Source: DATFFO01 sp963772815 (GTDB lineage Bacteria > Actinomycetota > Acidimicrobiia > Spongiisociales > ZC4RG35). From it: a stretch of DNA of 64,000 bases. The number at the start of each line of letters is the position of its first letter. Position 1 is the stretch's first letter. Where the stretch lies: positions 806,001 through 870,000 of the forward strand of contig CAVYYV010000004.1 of assembly GCA_963772815.1 (NCBI GenBank), in the 5' to 3' direction. Under the pieces are notes generated by a model. It was not told the DNA's origin. It saw only the letters and a list, made by a program, of their open reading frames with translations, and ran no database searches. The position numbers and the translations under genes were made by a program. Positions 9,054 through 18,657 of the stretch are shown in pieces.

Positions 9054-10423
9054 CCGACCACCTTCCGGCCCGCCAGTGCCGCGGCCAACTCGGAGGCCAC
9101 CAGAGTGATATCCCCCGCCCCCATGGTGACGACCAGGTCGCCCGGCTCCACCATTTCGGCCAGACGCGCCGCAACATCGGAGCGATGAGGCACGTAATGC
9201 ACCGAGGCACCCCCGGCCCGCCTGGCAGCATCTTCGACCAGACGCCCCGTCACGCCGGGAAGAGGCGCTTCCCGGGAGCCGTAGACGTCGGTCACCACGA
9301 CCCCGTCGGCCGCGCTGAGAGCAAGTCCGAACTCATCGTGAAGGTCGCGGGTCCGCGAGTAGAGGTGGGGCTGGAACACGGCCCACACCCGACGAGCCCC
9401 CATCTGGGACGCCTCGCGCAGCGTGGCAGCCACCTCGGTCGGATGGTGGGCGTAGTCGTCCACGATTCTCACCCCGGCCACGGTGCCCTTCGACTCGAAC
9501 CTTCGCCGAACCCCGGTGAAACTCTCCAGCCCGCCGGCCGCCCGATCCAGGTCAAAGCCGAGGCTGGAGACGAGGGCCAGCGCACCGGCTGCGTTGCGGG
9601 CGGCGTGCACCCCCAGCCGGGGAACCGTCACCCCAACCGATCCACCCGGCCCGGTGAGAGTAAAGCGGCTTCGGCCGTGGCCGGCGGCCAGGTCTTCGAT
9701 GCGCCACGTCGCCCACGGCGCGGTCCCATACGTCATGGTTCCGACGCGTTCGGCTACCCGGGCCGCTCCCGGGTCGTCCGCACATGCGACCACCGGGCCT
9801 GTGACCTTCCCCGCCACCCGGACAAAGGTCTCTTCCATCCGGTCGACCGTCCCGAAGTAGTCGAGATGATCTGATTCGATGTTGGTGACCACCAGGCCGC
9901 TCAGGTTCACATGCTCGAACGTGCCGAACGCCTCATCCACCTCGAGGACGAACAGGTCGTCCTCACCGAGGTGGGCATTGGTGGCAAAGCCGACGAGTTC
10001 TCCACCCACCACGAACGAGGGATCCACGCCTGCGGCGCGCAGCGCCCAGATCATCATGGCCGTCGTCGTGGTCTTGCCGTGTGTTCCGGTAGGCCCGACG
10101 GTTGGCATCGAAGCAGTCAGCACCTCGAGCAGGCGGGGCCGCCGCCACACATCCACCCCGGAGCGGCGCGCGGCCTCGAGCTCAGGATCGGCATCGGGCA
10201 CGGCGGAGGAGGCGACCACCAGCTCTGCCCCAGCCACCCGATCAGGCCTGTCGCCCTCCCAGACCTCGATGCCCATGTCGGCCAGCAACCGCAGCACCTC
10301 TCCACCACGAAGGTCCGAACCGGTCACCGCATGGCCCCGACCGGCCAGGATCTTGGCCAGCGCACTCATCCCCGCCCCACCGACGCCCACCATGTGCACC
10401 CGCTCGGGCAACGAGTCGATCAC
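9050..10423 (-). CDS. murC: UDP-N-acetylmuramate--L-alanine ligase MurC
   Basis: ATP-dependent ligase adding L-Ala to UDP-MurNAc in the cytoplasm. The 457-residue Mur ligase has the N-terminal UDP-binding motif VGVGGAGMSALA, the ATP loop GTHGKTTT (catalytic lysine K117), central VVTNIESDHLDYFG, and the C-terminal domain with DDYAHHPTEV and FQPHLYSRT. The GTG start overlaps the murG stop as GTGA and its own stop overlaps murB, so translation is coupled on both sides. Confidence 0.97.
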   Translation of the reverse strand: MIDSLPERVHMVGVGGAGMSALAKILAGRGHAVTGSDLRGGEVLRLLADMGIEVWEGDRPDRVAGAELVVASSAVPDADPELEAARRSGVDVWRRPRLLEVLTASMPTVGPTGTHGKTTTTAMMIWALRAAGVDPSFVVGGELVGFATNAHLGEDDLFVLEVDEAFGTFEHVNLSGLVVTNIESDHLDYFGTVDRMEETFVRVAGKVTGPVVACADDPGAARVAERVGTMTYGTAPWATWRIEDLAAGHGRSRFTLTGPGGSVGVTVPRLGVHAARNAAGALALVSSLGFDLDRAAGGLESFTGVRRRFESKGTVAGVRIVDDYAHHPTEVAATLREASQMGARRVWAVFQPHLYSRTRDLHDEFGLALSAADGVVVTDVYGSREAPLPGVTGRLVEDAARRAGGASVHYVPHRSDVAARLAEMVEPGDLVVTMGAGDITLVASELAAALAGRKVVG

Positions 10424-11505
10424 AACGACCTCGCCGCCAGCTCGATCATGGCATCGGCCACTGCCTCGGCCGCACGCGGGCGGGCCAGCCGGGAGGCAGC
10501 CTCGGCCATCTCGGCTCGGCGGCCGCCATTCTCGACCAATTGAACCAGGACCGCGCCCAGGCGAGCCGTCTCGGTCTCACCGACCACGACCGCCGCTCCT
10601 GCCTCTGCCAGCACCGCCGCGTTGGCGGCCTGGTGCCCGCCCGAACCGAAACTCCCCGGAATCAGGACACCGGGAGTGGAGGTGGCGGTCAACTCGGCCA
10701 CGGCTCCGCCGGCGCGAGCCAGGACCAGGTCGGCTGCGGCGTAGAACTCCTCCATCACGTGACAGAAGTCCAGCACCACCCAGCGCAGGGGTGAAACCCG
10801 GGCCCGTCGTCTCATCTCCTCGTGTCCCTGCCCGGCCAGGTGAAGGACCTGCATGTCGGGGCCGTTCCAGGCTTCGATGGCGGAGGCGACCGCCTGGTTG
10901 ACCGCCCGAGCCCCCAGAGAGCCACCGAACACCCCCAAAACCGGCAGGTCGGGGTGCAGGCCCCAGCGGGCCAACGCTGTGGGTCGCAGCCGGGCCCGAT
11001 CGAAGTCGGCCAATGAACGGCGGATCGGGTTGCCCACCCACTGGGCATCCCTCAGGCCCTTCGTGTGAGGAAAGGCCCCGAAGACCCGCACCGCACCCCG
11101 GGAAGCCAAACGGTTGGCCAGGCCCGCCTCGGCGTTCTGCTCTGAGATGAGGTAGGGGATTCGCCGCCGTCTCGCCGCCCAGGCCGCCGGCACTGTGACG
11201 TACCCGCCGAGTCCCAGCAACACGGCGACCCGCCGCTCTTCCAGCTCGGCCGAGATCGTGGCCGTGGCCCTGCGCACGATCCGGGGCAGCGCCAGGTTGG
11301 CCGGAGTCAGGCTGCGGCGGAGGCCTGCCAGCTCCACCTCGACAAAGGGAAACCCGGCCTGTGGGTATACGGACGCCTCCAGCCTGTTCCCTCCCACATA
11401 CAGGACCTCCTCTCGCCCGACTCCCTTGGCCACCAGTGCCTCGCCCACGGCCAGGCCTGGATAGACATGACCTCCCGTGCCGGCCGCAGCGACGGCAAAG
11501 CTCAC
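10420..11505 (-). CDS. murG: Undecaprenyl-PP-MurNAc-pentapeptide GlcNAc transferase MurG
   Basis: Inner-leaflet glycosyltransferase that converts lipid I to lipid II. The 361-residue GT-B protein has the N-terminal AAAGTGGHVYPGLAV loop, LGLGGYVTVPAAWA, the second glycine loop GVFGGSLGARAVN, and the donor-binding region ARAGGAVAELTA with PGSFGSGGHQAANA. The start is GTG at 11505, overlapping the ftsW stop as GTGA; the same frame stays open far upstream through ftsW but that extension is not coding. Confidence 0.96.
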   Translation of the reverse strand: MSFAVAAAGTGGHVYPGLAVGEALVAKGVGREEVLYVGGNRLEASVYPQAGFPFVEVELAGLRRSLTPANLALPRIVRRATATISAELEERRVAVLLGLGGYVTVPAAWAARRRRIPYLISEQNAEAGLANRLASRGAVRVFGAFPHTKGLRDAQWVGNPIRRSLADFDRARLRPTALARWGLHPDLPVLGVFGGSLGARAVNQAVASAIEAWNGPDMQVLHLAGQGHEEMRRRARVSPLRWVVLDFCHVMEEFYAAADLVLARAGGAVAELTATSTPGVLIPGSFGSGGHQAANAAVLAEAGAAVVVGETETARLGAVLVQLVENGGRRAEMAEAASRLARPRAAEAVADAMIELAARSL

Positions 11506-12659
11506 GAACCTCGTCCCTGCTGGCTGATATTGACCAGCACCCCGAGGGCAGCCATGGACAGGATCAGCGCCGTGCCACCGAAACTCACGAACGGAAGAGC
11601 GATGCCCGTGATCGGCATGACTCCCAGCACGCCCCCGACGTTGATCAGGGCCTGCATGGAGAGCCAGGCGGTCAACCCCGCCGCCAGCATCCGCCCGAAC
11701 GGGTCCGGGGCACGAGAAGCCACCGCCCAGCCGGCTGCCGCAAGGACGGCGAAGAGCGCCAGCACCGTCATGGCCCCGATCAGCCCCGTCTCCTCGCCGA
11801 TGATGGCGAAGATGAAGTCGGTGTGGGCGTTGGGCAGATAGAACCATCGGGCCCTGCTGGCCCCGAGCCCCACGCCGAAGATGCCGCCGTCGCCCAGGGC
11901 GTAGTAGCCCTGAATCAGCTGATACCCCTTGGTGGAGGCATTGGCCCAGGGGTCGAGGAAGCCGGTGATGCGGTCCATGCGATAGTCCGCCGCAAAGGCG
12001 GCCCCGGCAGCGGACAAGATCCCTCCTGCGCCCATCAGGACCACCCGCCCCGCCGGGGCCGGGCTCGCCCACAGGACCGCCATGGCCGCCGCTCCGACCA
12101 GGATCGTTGTGCCCAGGTCCGGCTGCATCAGGAGGAGGGCGCCGGTCGTTCCCACCACGAATCCAACCGGGATCACCAGGTCCCCCCACCGGTCGAGCTT
12201 GCCCCGTTTCCGCTCCATGATCAAGGCCAGGAGCGAAATGACCGAGAACTTGGCCAGCTCGGAAGGCTGGAAGTTGAACCCACCGATCACGATCCATCTC
12301 TGAGCGCCGCCGGCCGTGGACCCGATCATCAGCACCGCCACCAGGGAAGCCAGGGTCAGCACAAACAAAGGCAGAGCCGCCTTGCGGTAGAAGCGGTAAG
12401 GGACACGGCTGGCCACGAGCAGGGCGACCGTCCCCAGGCCGACGCCGACCAGCTGCCGTTTGAAGTAATAGAACCTCTCGCCGGTGTCCTTGATGCCCAC
12501 CGTCGATGAGGCCGACATCGTGGCACCCAGACCGATCACGACCAGGACCACCATCACCAGCAGAAGCACGGTCGAGGTGCGGTTGTTGGACTTGACCCGC
12601 TCGGCTCTCTGGCGAGCCGCGGTGCGGATGCGGGCGATGGAGGTCACGTTGGTGGTCAT
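11502..12659 (-). CDS. ftsW: Septal peptidoglycan polymerase FtsW
   Basis: SEDS-family glycosyltransferase that polymerises lipid II at the septum with the class B PBP FtsI. The 385 residues form about ten membrane spans. Family signatures include GGAQRWIVIGGFNFQPSELAK, the LLMQPDLGTT stretch, GFLDPWANASTKGYQ, and the conserved PNAHTDFIFAIIGEETG loop, then PFVSFGGTAL near the end. The ATG start overlaps the murD stop as ATGA. FtsW rather than RodA is supported by the position between murD and murG. Confidence 0.95.
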   Translation of the reverse strand: MTTNVTSIARIRTAARQRAERVKSNNRTSTVLLLVMVVLVVIGLGATMSASSTVGIKDTGERFYYFKRQLVGVGLGTVALLVASRVPYRFYRKAALPLFVLTLASLVAVLMIGSTAGGAQRWIVIGGFNFQPSELAKFSVISLLALIMERKRGKLDRWGDLVIPVGFVVGTTGALLLMQPDLGTTILVGAAAMAVLWASPAPAGRVVLMGAGGILSAAGAAFAADYRMDRITGFLDPWANASTKGYQLIQGYYALGDGGIFGVGLGASRARWFYLPNAHTDFIFAIIGEETGLIGAMTVLALFAVLAAAGWAVASRAPDPFGRMLAAGLTAWLSMQALINVGGVLGVMPITGIALPFVSFGGTALILSMAALGVLVNISQQGRGS

Positions 12660-13954
12660 CGGTCTTCCTCTCCCAGACGTTCGACGGCAGCCGCGAAGGC
12701 ATCACCACGCTGCCCGTATGATTCGAATTGGTCGAAGCTGGCCGCCCCTGGAGCGAGGAGCACGGTGTCGCCGGGATGAGCCAGTCGTGCAGCCTGGCGT
12801 ACCGCCGCCTCCATCGACTTGGCCGGCTCACCCCGGGAGCCGGCGGCTTCGAGCAGGTCGGGGGCTGCGGTTCCCATCGCCAACACGGCCCGAACGTTCG
12901 GAGCCTGGGCCAGAGGTCGCAGATCCAGGTTCTTGGCCAGCCCACCTGCGATCAGCACCACCGACGGGTATGCGGCGATGGCTGCCAACGCGGCGTGGGG
13001 ATTGGTGGCTTTCGAGTCGTCGACATAGACCACGCCGTCCATGGCGCCCACCACCCGGCGTCGGTGGGCGCCGGGCACGAACTCCCGCATCACCCCGCTG
13101 ACGGCATCGGGGAGGGCGCCGTGCTGAAGGGCGAGCACGCCCGCCGCCGCCATGTCCACCAGGTGGACGGGATCGCGCGATCCCAACTCGTCGATCGGAA
13201 TCCGGAGCGAGCCAACTTCCAGCCGATCCTCGACCAGGCCCGACCCGCCCTCGGGCCGGTGACTGGCCGAGACCGGATGCAAGGTAGACGGCGCGCCTCG
13301 AACTGCCCGGGCCGCGCCCGGGTCGTCGACATCGAACACGAGCAGATCACTCGAAACCTGATTCTCGAAGATGCGGGCCTTGGCTGCGGCGTAGGAATCG
13401 ACGGAGCCATGCCAATCGAGATGGTCGGGAGCGACGTTGAGAAGGGCGGCGGAGGGGGCATGGAAGCGGTCGATGAAGCGGAGCTGGAAACTCGACACCT
13501 CCGCCACGACCACCTCAGGTGGATCGTCGACCACATCACTGAGAGCAGTGCCGATGTTGCCGGCCGAAACCGCCGTCAAGCCCGACGCCAACAACATGCG
13601 CGTGGTCAGCTCGGTGACGGTCGTCTTGCCGTTGGTGCCGGTGACCACGATGAGGGCGGCGTCGTGGAGAAAGCGCCACGCGTATTCGATCTCACTCCAG
13701 ATCGGGACCCCGTACTCCAAGGTCTCGACCACGGGCAGGGACCTCTCGGAGAATCCGGGGCTGGCCACCACCACGTCGATGCCGGCGAGAAGACTCGAAT
13801 CCCATGCTCCCGACACCAGGCCCACGCCCAGGTCGAGCAACCCCGCTGGGTCGGGATGAAGCTCGTCGAGCATTGTCACGGTGTGACCGTGCCGGACTGC
13901 CAGACGCGCCGCAGCCCGCCCCGACACACCCGTGCCGAGGACGAGCAGCCTCAT
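12656..13954 (-). CDS. murD: UDP-N-acetylmuramoylalanine--D-glutamate ligase MurD
   Basis: Adds D-Glu to UDP-MurNAc-L-Ala using ATP. The 432-residue protein has a Rossmann-like N-terminus (LLVLGTGVSGRAAARLA), the ATP loop GTNGKTTVTEL with K110, NVAPDHLDWHGS in the central domain, and YVDDSKATNPHAALAA plus LLAPGAASFDQF in the C-terminal domain. The ATG at 13954 overlaps the mraY stop as ATGA; the longer open frame upstream is the shadow of mraY. All catalytic motifs are intact. Confidence 0.96.
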   Translation of the reverse strand: MRLLVLGTGVSGRAAARLAVRHGHTVTMLDELHPDPAGLLDLGVGLVSGAWDSSLLAGIDVVVASPGFSERSLPVVETLEYGVPIWSEIEYAWRFLHDAALIVVTGTNGKTTVTELTTRMLLASGLTAVSAGNIGTALSDVVDDPPEVVVAEVSSFQLRFIDRFHAPSAALLNVAPDHLDWHGSVDSYAAAKARIFENQVSSDLLVFDVDDPGAARAVRGAPSTLHPVSASHRPEGGSGLVEDRLEVGSLRIPIDELGSRDPVHLVDMAAAGVLALQHGALPDAVSGVMREFVPGAHRRRVVGAMDGVVYVDDSKATNPHAALAAIAAYPSVVLIAGGLAKNLDLRPLAQAPNVRAVLAMGTAAPDLLEAAGSRGEPAKSMEAAVRQAARLAHPGDTVLLAPGAASFDQFESYGQRGDAFAAAVERLGEEDR

Positions 13955-15027
13955 CGCCCACCTCGCAGGATGCCCTCCACCGCGATGAAGTCTGCATAGA
14001 ACAGGCCCAGGCCCAGAGCCACGCCCATGGCGGTCAGGATCCAGAACCGGATGACGATGGTGGTCTCGGGCCAGCCCTTGAGATCGAAGTGGAAATGGAT
14101 CGGGGCCATGCGGAAGACCCGCTTTCCGGTGAGCTTGAAGCTTCCCACCTGAATGGCTACCGAGAGAGTCTCGGTGACGAAGATGCCGCCGATGATGACC
14201 AACAGGAGATGGGTGTTGGTGAGAATGGCCAACGCGGCCAGCAGCCCGCCGACGGCCTGGGAGCCCACGTCTCCCATGAAGATCTTGGCCGGCGGGGCGT
14301 TCCACCACAGGAAGCCGAGGATTGCGGCGAACATGGCGGCGGCGATCGTGGCCAGTTCCAGGGGGTCGAGGGCCTGGTAGATGCCGCCGATGGAGATGTC
14401 ATTGCGGAATTGCCAGAAGGCGATGATGGTGTAGGCACCGATCACCAACGCGCTCGATCCGGCAGCCAGACCGTCCATCCCGTCGGCCAGGTTCACCCCG
14501 TTGGCAGCCCCGGTCAGCATGATCAGGACCCATATGAAGAAGAACACGCCCAGGTCGATGCCCAGGGGTCGGACGAACGAGACTTGAGTGACCACGTGGG
14601 CGGCGGACGCTCCCCAGGCGAAGAGGATCGAGATGACCAACTGGGCGCCGAACTTGGCTCGCTTGCTGAGGCCCAACGACCGCTGATTGGTGAACTTGAC
14701 CAGATCGTCGGCGAACCCCACGACGGCCATGCCGACCAGCGCCATCACCGCCAGCAGGCCTCCCGCTCCGAACGGTGCCCAGTGGAAATCGAATCCACGG
14801 GCAGGCGTCCACACCCGGACATGGGCGACGAAGTAGCCGATCACCGCCGCCAACACGAAGACCACACCGCCCATCGTCGGGGTGCCCTGCTTGTGGGCGT
14901 GCTGGGACTGGATGTCCTCCTGGATGAACTGACCGATCTGACGACGACGGAGCAGGCTGATGGCGTAGGGAGTCCCCAGGATGGAGACGGCCAGGGCCAC
15001 GGCGGCGGCAATCAGCAGGGAGATCAC
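13951..15027 (-). CDS. mraY: Phospho-MurNAc-pentapeptide transferase MraY
   Basis: Integral membrane enzyme that transfers phospho-MurNAc-pentapeptide to undecaprenyl phosphate, making lipid I. The 358-residue protein has about ten spans and the Mg-binding signatures: HAHKQGTPTMGGVVF near the N-terminus, GFADDLVKF, NLADGMDGLAAG, and FMGDVGSQAVGG. The GTG start overlaps the murE stop (GTGA) with no room for murF, which normally lies between them. Confidence 0.96.
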   Translation of the reverse strand: MISLLIAAAVALAVSILGTPYAISLLRRRQIGQFIQEDIQSQHAHKQGTPTMGGVVFVLAAVIGYFVAHVRVWTPARGFDFHWAPFGAGGLLAVMALVGMAVVGFADDLVKFTNQRSLGLSKRAKFGAQLVISILFAWGASAAHVVTQVSFVRPLGIDLGVFFFIWVLIMLTGAANGVNLADGMDGLAAGSSALVIGAYTIIAFWQFRNDISIGGIYQALDPLELATIAAAMFAAILGFLWWNAPPAKIFMGDVGSQAVGGLLAALAILTNTHLLLVIIGGIFVTETLSVAIQVGSFKLTGKRVFRMAPIHFHFDLKGWPETTIVIRFWILTAMGVALGLGLFYADFIAVEGILRGGR

Positions 15028-16499
15028 CGCACGGCCTCCCGTCGCGCCGCCAGCGCCTCCCGGGCCACCATCCGGTCATCGAAGGGGAGGGAACGACCGG
15101 CCACCTCCTGGCCGCGTTCGTGGCCTCTTCCCAGGACCAAAACCACATCGCCTTCCTGTGCTTCGGCGATGGCAGCGAAGATGGCCCGCCTGCGGTCTGC
15201 CTCACGTTCCACATCGGCCCCGGACGGCATACCTTCCATGATCTGGTCGATGATGGCGTCCGGATCCTCGCTGCGGGGATTGTCCGATGTAACGAACACA
15301 CGATCGGCCCCAGCGGCTGCGGCGCCCATTTGAGGCCGCTTGCCCTGGTCCCGATCACCCCCGGCACCGACCACCGCCAGAACCCTCCCCTCGGCGAGGG
15401 CCCGAGTCGTGGCAATCGCCTCGTTGATGCCCGCCGGCGTGTGTGCGTAGTCGACGATCACCCGAATCGGATCATCACCCGACACGAGGTCGAAGCGACC
15501 CGGCACACCCGAGAAGCCCGAGAGTCCTTCCACGACGGCCTGGAGCGGGATCTCCAGTTGGAGGGCACAACCGGCCGCGATCAAGGCGTTGTCGACGTTG
15601 AAGCGACCTCCCAGCGGAAGATCGATCCACGCCTCCGCCTGAGGGGTGCGAAGCGAGAAGGACGATCGTGTCAGGCCGATGTTTCGCTCGGGCACAGAGA
15701 TGTCGGCGTCCCGTCCCACGGTGGTGACCGGAATCTCGATCTGTTCGACCAGACGCCGCCCGGCCGGATCGTCTACGAACACCACCGCCTGGGCAGACCG
15801 CTCCGGCTCGAACAGTCTGGCCTTGACCTGGAAGTAGCGCTCCATGTCACCGTGAAAGTCGAGGTGGTCCTGGCTCAGGTTGGTGAAGGCCGCCACGGCG
15901 AACGTGGTGGCGTCGACCCGATGCATCTCCAGGGCATGAGAAGAGACCTCGGCGGCAACCACATCGGCACCCATTGCCACCATCGTGGCCAGCAACCGCT
16001 GAAAATCGGGCGCTTCGGGGGTCGTGCGAACATTCGGGATTGCCTCCGATCCGACCCTCGTGTGAACCGTGCCGATCAAGCCCGGCACGTCGCCGGAGGC
16101 GGCCACGACCGCCTCGATCATGTGGGTGACGGTCGTCTTTCCGTTGGTCCCCGTCACGCCGACCAGGCGGGTGCGTCGGCTGGGATGGTCGTAGATCTCG
16201 GCCGCCACGAGAGCCATGGCCGGTCGGGTATCGGACACCACGACCTGCGGCACCTTCACCCCCATCTCCGACTCTCTCATCTCATGCTGCACCATCACGG
16301 CCCTGGCTCCGGCGGCCACGGCTTCCGGCACGAATCGGTGACCGTCGGCGTGCAGTCCCACGACCGCCGCGAACAGGCAACCGGGGCCCACCTGGCGGCT
16401 GTCGTGTGTGATGTCGCGCACCTCCGTCGAGGCATCCCCGATCAGACGCCCGTTGGCGACTTCGGCCAGCCGGCCCAGGCTGCTACCCATCGAGGCCAT
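15024..16499 (-). CDS. murE: UDP-MurNAc-tripeptide synthetase MurE (meso-DAP type)
   Basis: Adds the third stem-peptide residue. The 491 residues show GCLFAAVVGLHADGH (UDP site), GTNGKTTVTHM with K121, and the C-terminal DNPRSEDP motif at 406-413. DNPR is the recognised signature for meso-diaminopimelate rather than lysine, so the wall is predicted to be A1-gamma, DAP-type. The ATG at 16499 is preceded by GGGGGTGA and overlaps the ftsI end by 17 bases; a second in-frame ATG nine bases on is possible. Its stop overlaps mraY directly. Confidence 0.96.
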   Translation of the reverse strand: MASMGSSLGRLAEVANGRLIGDASTEVRDITHDSRQVGPGCLFAAVVGLHADGHRFVPEAVAAGARAVMVQHEMRESEMGVKVPQVVVSDTRPAMALVAAEIYDHPSRRTRLVGVTGTNGKTTVTHMIEAVVAASGDVPGLIGTVHTRVGSEAIPNVRTTPEAPDFQRLLATMVAMGADVVAAEVSSHALEMHRVDATTFAVAAFTNLSQDHLDFHGDMERYFQVKARLFEPERSAQAVVFVDDPAGRRLVEQIEIPVTTVGRDADISVPERNIGLTRSSFSLRTPQAEAWIDLPLGGRFNVDNALIAAGCALQLEIPLQAVVEGLSGFSGVPGRFDLVSGDDPIRVIVDYAHTPAGINEAIATTRALAEGRVLAVVGAGGDRDQGKRPQMGAAAAGADRVFVTSDNPRSEDPDAIIDQIMEGMPSGADVEREADRRRAIFAAIAEAQEGDVVLVLGRGHERGQEVAGRSLPFDDRMVAREALAARREAVR

Positions 16500-18225
16500 C
16501 CGGCGTCACCCCCAAGCGATGCAGGGCTTGTTCCATGATCTGGGAAAAAGCTGGAGCGGCCGCCAACCCACCGGTCCGATACTGATAGGCAGGCTCGTCC
16601 ACCATCACGGCAACGACCAGTTTGGGGTCGTCGATCGGTGCCATGCCCACGAAGCTGGCCCGGGTCAGGTTCGTGTACGTGCCGTCGGCGCCGAGCTTGT
16701 TGGCGGTCCCGGTCTTGCCTCCCACCCTATAGCCTTCAACCGCGGCGTTGCCACCCGTCCCGGACTCGACGACGCCCGCCAGCAGCTCCCGCATCACCCG
16801 GGCCGTCTCCGGAGAGATGACCTGGCGAGTCTCCTGGGGATGCGTGGTCTGTTTTCCGTCCACATCGACGGTGGAGGAAACGAGCCGTGGCTGAATCCAG
16901 GTTCCATTGTTGCCCACCGCGGCGTAGGCGGCCGCCATCTGGAGCGGGGAGGCGGCGATCGAGTAGCCGATCGACGCCGAGAGGGGACAGATCGTGCACC
17001 CCGCCGGCATATTGAGCAGCCCAGAGGTCTCGGCGGAATAGTCGATACCCGTGGGCTGGGTGAGGCCGAAGCGCTTGATGTAGTCGACCAACTTGCCATC
17101 GGGCAGCCTCTGGGCGATCCGGATCACGCCCACGTTGGAAGAGGCGGTGAAGATGTCGCGGACGGTCATGTCCTCGGTGGGATGCTTGTCGAAGTCCGAG
17201 TAACAGCCGTAGACCTGGTCGGTGTCCGACTTGCACGCCCCGGGCCGCAGCTCTATCTGGTCGGCCACGCCGGGGAACACGGTCCCCACGTCCACCACTC
17301 CCTCCTGAATGGCAGCCGCCACGCTGATCAACTTCTCGATCGAGCCCGGCTCGTACGGCTCACGCACCACGGCGTTGGAGAAGGGCTGCCCATCGGTGGT
17401 CAGGTGTGTGACCGGATCGAACGGCGGCGCTCCCGCCAGGGCCAGAACGTTGCCGGTCTCGACTTCCAGGACGACCGCCCAGCAGCCCTTGGCCGAGGTC
17501 CGCTCCATCGCCTGGACGCATGCTTCCTGGGTCGTGTACTGGAGAGGCAGATCGATGGTGGTGACCAGATCCTGGCCCGGAACAGCCGGCACTTCTTCTT
17601 GCCGACCCTGCGGTATGGGTGTCCCGGACGGGGACTTCTCGAAGATCTGTCGACCGGGCACCCCCTTGAGGATGTCGTCGTACTGAAGCTCCAGGCCCTC
17701 GAGGCCGTTGCCATCGATGTCCACGAAGCCCACCACCTGTGAGGCGACCGAGCCGGCCGGGTAGTCCCGCGTCGTCTCTGGCTCGAACAGGACACCCGCC
17801 AGGTGCATGGCCTTGACCCGTGCCGCCACATCGAGGTCGACCTGGCGCTTGAGATACACGAAGTCTTTGTTGGACTGGAGACGGGCCAGGAGGGTATCGG
17901 GGTCCGCTCCCACCAGCCCGCCCACTTGCTGGGCCACGTACATGGGCTCGGTCACCAGACCCGGGACGGCGTAGATGGTCTCGGCGTCGACGGCCATGGC
18001 CAGCAGGTCCCCGTTGCGATCGTAGATGCGACCTCGGGCGGCCGGGAGAGGCCGCTCTACCAGCCGCTGGGACAGACCGCGCTGTCGTAGGTCTGCGGCC
18101 TGGACCACTTGCACCTGGAAGAGACGGTAGCCCATCCCCAACCAAGCCAGCAGCAGGACCGAGCCGAACAGGGCCAGTCGGACCTTGCCGGGTGCGATCC
18201 GTCTGCCAGCTCGACGGGCCGCCAC
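16483..18225 (-). CDS. ftsI: Class B penicillin-binding protein FtsI (PBP3)
   Basis: Septal transpeptidase that cross-links peptidoglycan with FtsW. The 580-residue protein has a basic cytoplasmic tail, one membrane anchor (about residues 16-34), the PBP dimerisation domain with RGRIYDRNGDLLA, and the transpeptidase domain. The active-site triad is intact: SIEK (S295, K298), SSN (362-364) and KTG (504-506). The SxxK box reads PGSIEK, where most class B PBPs have PGSTFK or PGSVMK. The start is GTG. It follows ftsL by 21 bases and overlaps murE. Confidence 0.95.
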   Translation of the reverse strand: MAARRAGRRIAPGKVRLALFGSVLLLAWLGMGYRLFQVQVVQAADLRQRGLSQRLVERPLPAARGRIYDRNGDLLAMAVDAETIYAVPGLVTEPMYVAQQVGGLVGADPDTLLARLQSNKDFVYLKRQVDLDVAARVKAMHLAGVLFEPETTRDYPAGSVASQVVGFVDIDGNGLEGLELQYDDILKGVPGRQIFEKSPSGTPIPQGRQEEVPAVPGQDLVTTIDLPLQYTTQEACVQAMERTSAKGCWAVVLEVETGNVLALAGAPPFDPVTHLTTDGQPFSNAVVREPYEPGSIEKLISVAAAIQEGVVDVGTVFPGVADQIELRPGACKSDTDQVYGCYSDFDKHPTEDMTVRDIFTASSNVGVIRIAQRLPDGKLVDYIKRFGLTQPTGIDYSAETSGLLNMPAGCTICPLSASIGYSIAASPLQMAAAYAAVGNNGTWIQPRLVSSTVDVDGKQTTHPQETRQVISPETARVMRELLAGVVESGTGGNAAVEGYRVGGKTGTANKLGADGTYTNLTRASFVGMAPIDDPKLVVAVMVDEPAYQYRTGGLAAAPAFSQIMEQALHRLGVTPDGLDG

Positions 18226-18246
18226 CGTGTCACCGGCTCCGAGACG

Positions 18247-18657
18247 TCACGAAGACGGCCCCGGGAGACTCGTGTCCCGGGACGCCAGGTAGTCGGGGTC
18301 GACGATTCCATCGTCACGTCCGACTCCCCGGACCAGGAGCTGCCTTCGCTGGGCGGGAATGACCAGACCCATCTCTTCGGCCAGAGGCGCGATGCGGGCC
18401 GGGTTTTCCAACTCTGCGATCTCGATCCGGAGTTGCTGGTTGGCTGTGGCCGCTTCGGCGATCGCCTTGTCGAGCCGCGCCATCTCGAATGCGGACCGGT
18501 CGAGGGCTGTGCGGGTGCCGATCAGCCCCAGGAAGGCGACCACGGCGATCAGGCTGACGGCTATCCAGGGAGCAGTGATGGGTCGCTTGGCGCGGCGGCC
18601 TGCTATGACGCGCAGCCGGCTGTCACGACCGGGAAGACGGAGGGGACGGGCAGTCAT
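18247..18657 (-). CDS. ftsL: FtsL-like divisome protein
   Basis: A 136-residue bitopic protein with a basic N-terminus, one transmembrane helix (about residues 31-48, WIAVSLIAVVAFLGLIG) and a predicted coiled coil (about 55-85, LDKAIAEAATANQQLRIEIAEL). This is the FtsL/DivIC architecture; sequence identity in this family is always low, so the call rests on topology plus the invariant place between rsmH and ftsI. The ATG overlaps the rsmH stop as ATGA. The role is to recruit and activate FtsWI with FtsB/DivIC and FtsQ. Confidence 0.85.
   Translation of the reverse strand: MTARPLRLPGRDSRLRVIAGRRAKRPITAPWIAVSLIAVVAFLGLIGTRTALDRSAFEMARLDKAIAEAATANQQLRIEIAELENPARIAPLAEEMGLVIPAQRRQLLVRGVGRDDGIVDPDYLASRDTSLPGPSS

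Noticed and set aside
10420..12945. An 841-residue open frame covering murG and ftsW
   Set aside because: Only the last 361 codons are MurG; the rest is the antisense-free shadow of ftsW in another frame, which has its own intact SEDS protein.
12656..14308. N-terminal extension of MurD
   Set aside because: The extra residues overlap mraY and have no Mur ligase similarity; the ATGA overlap at 13954 fixes the start.
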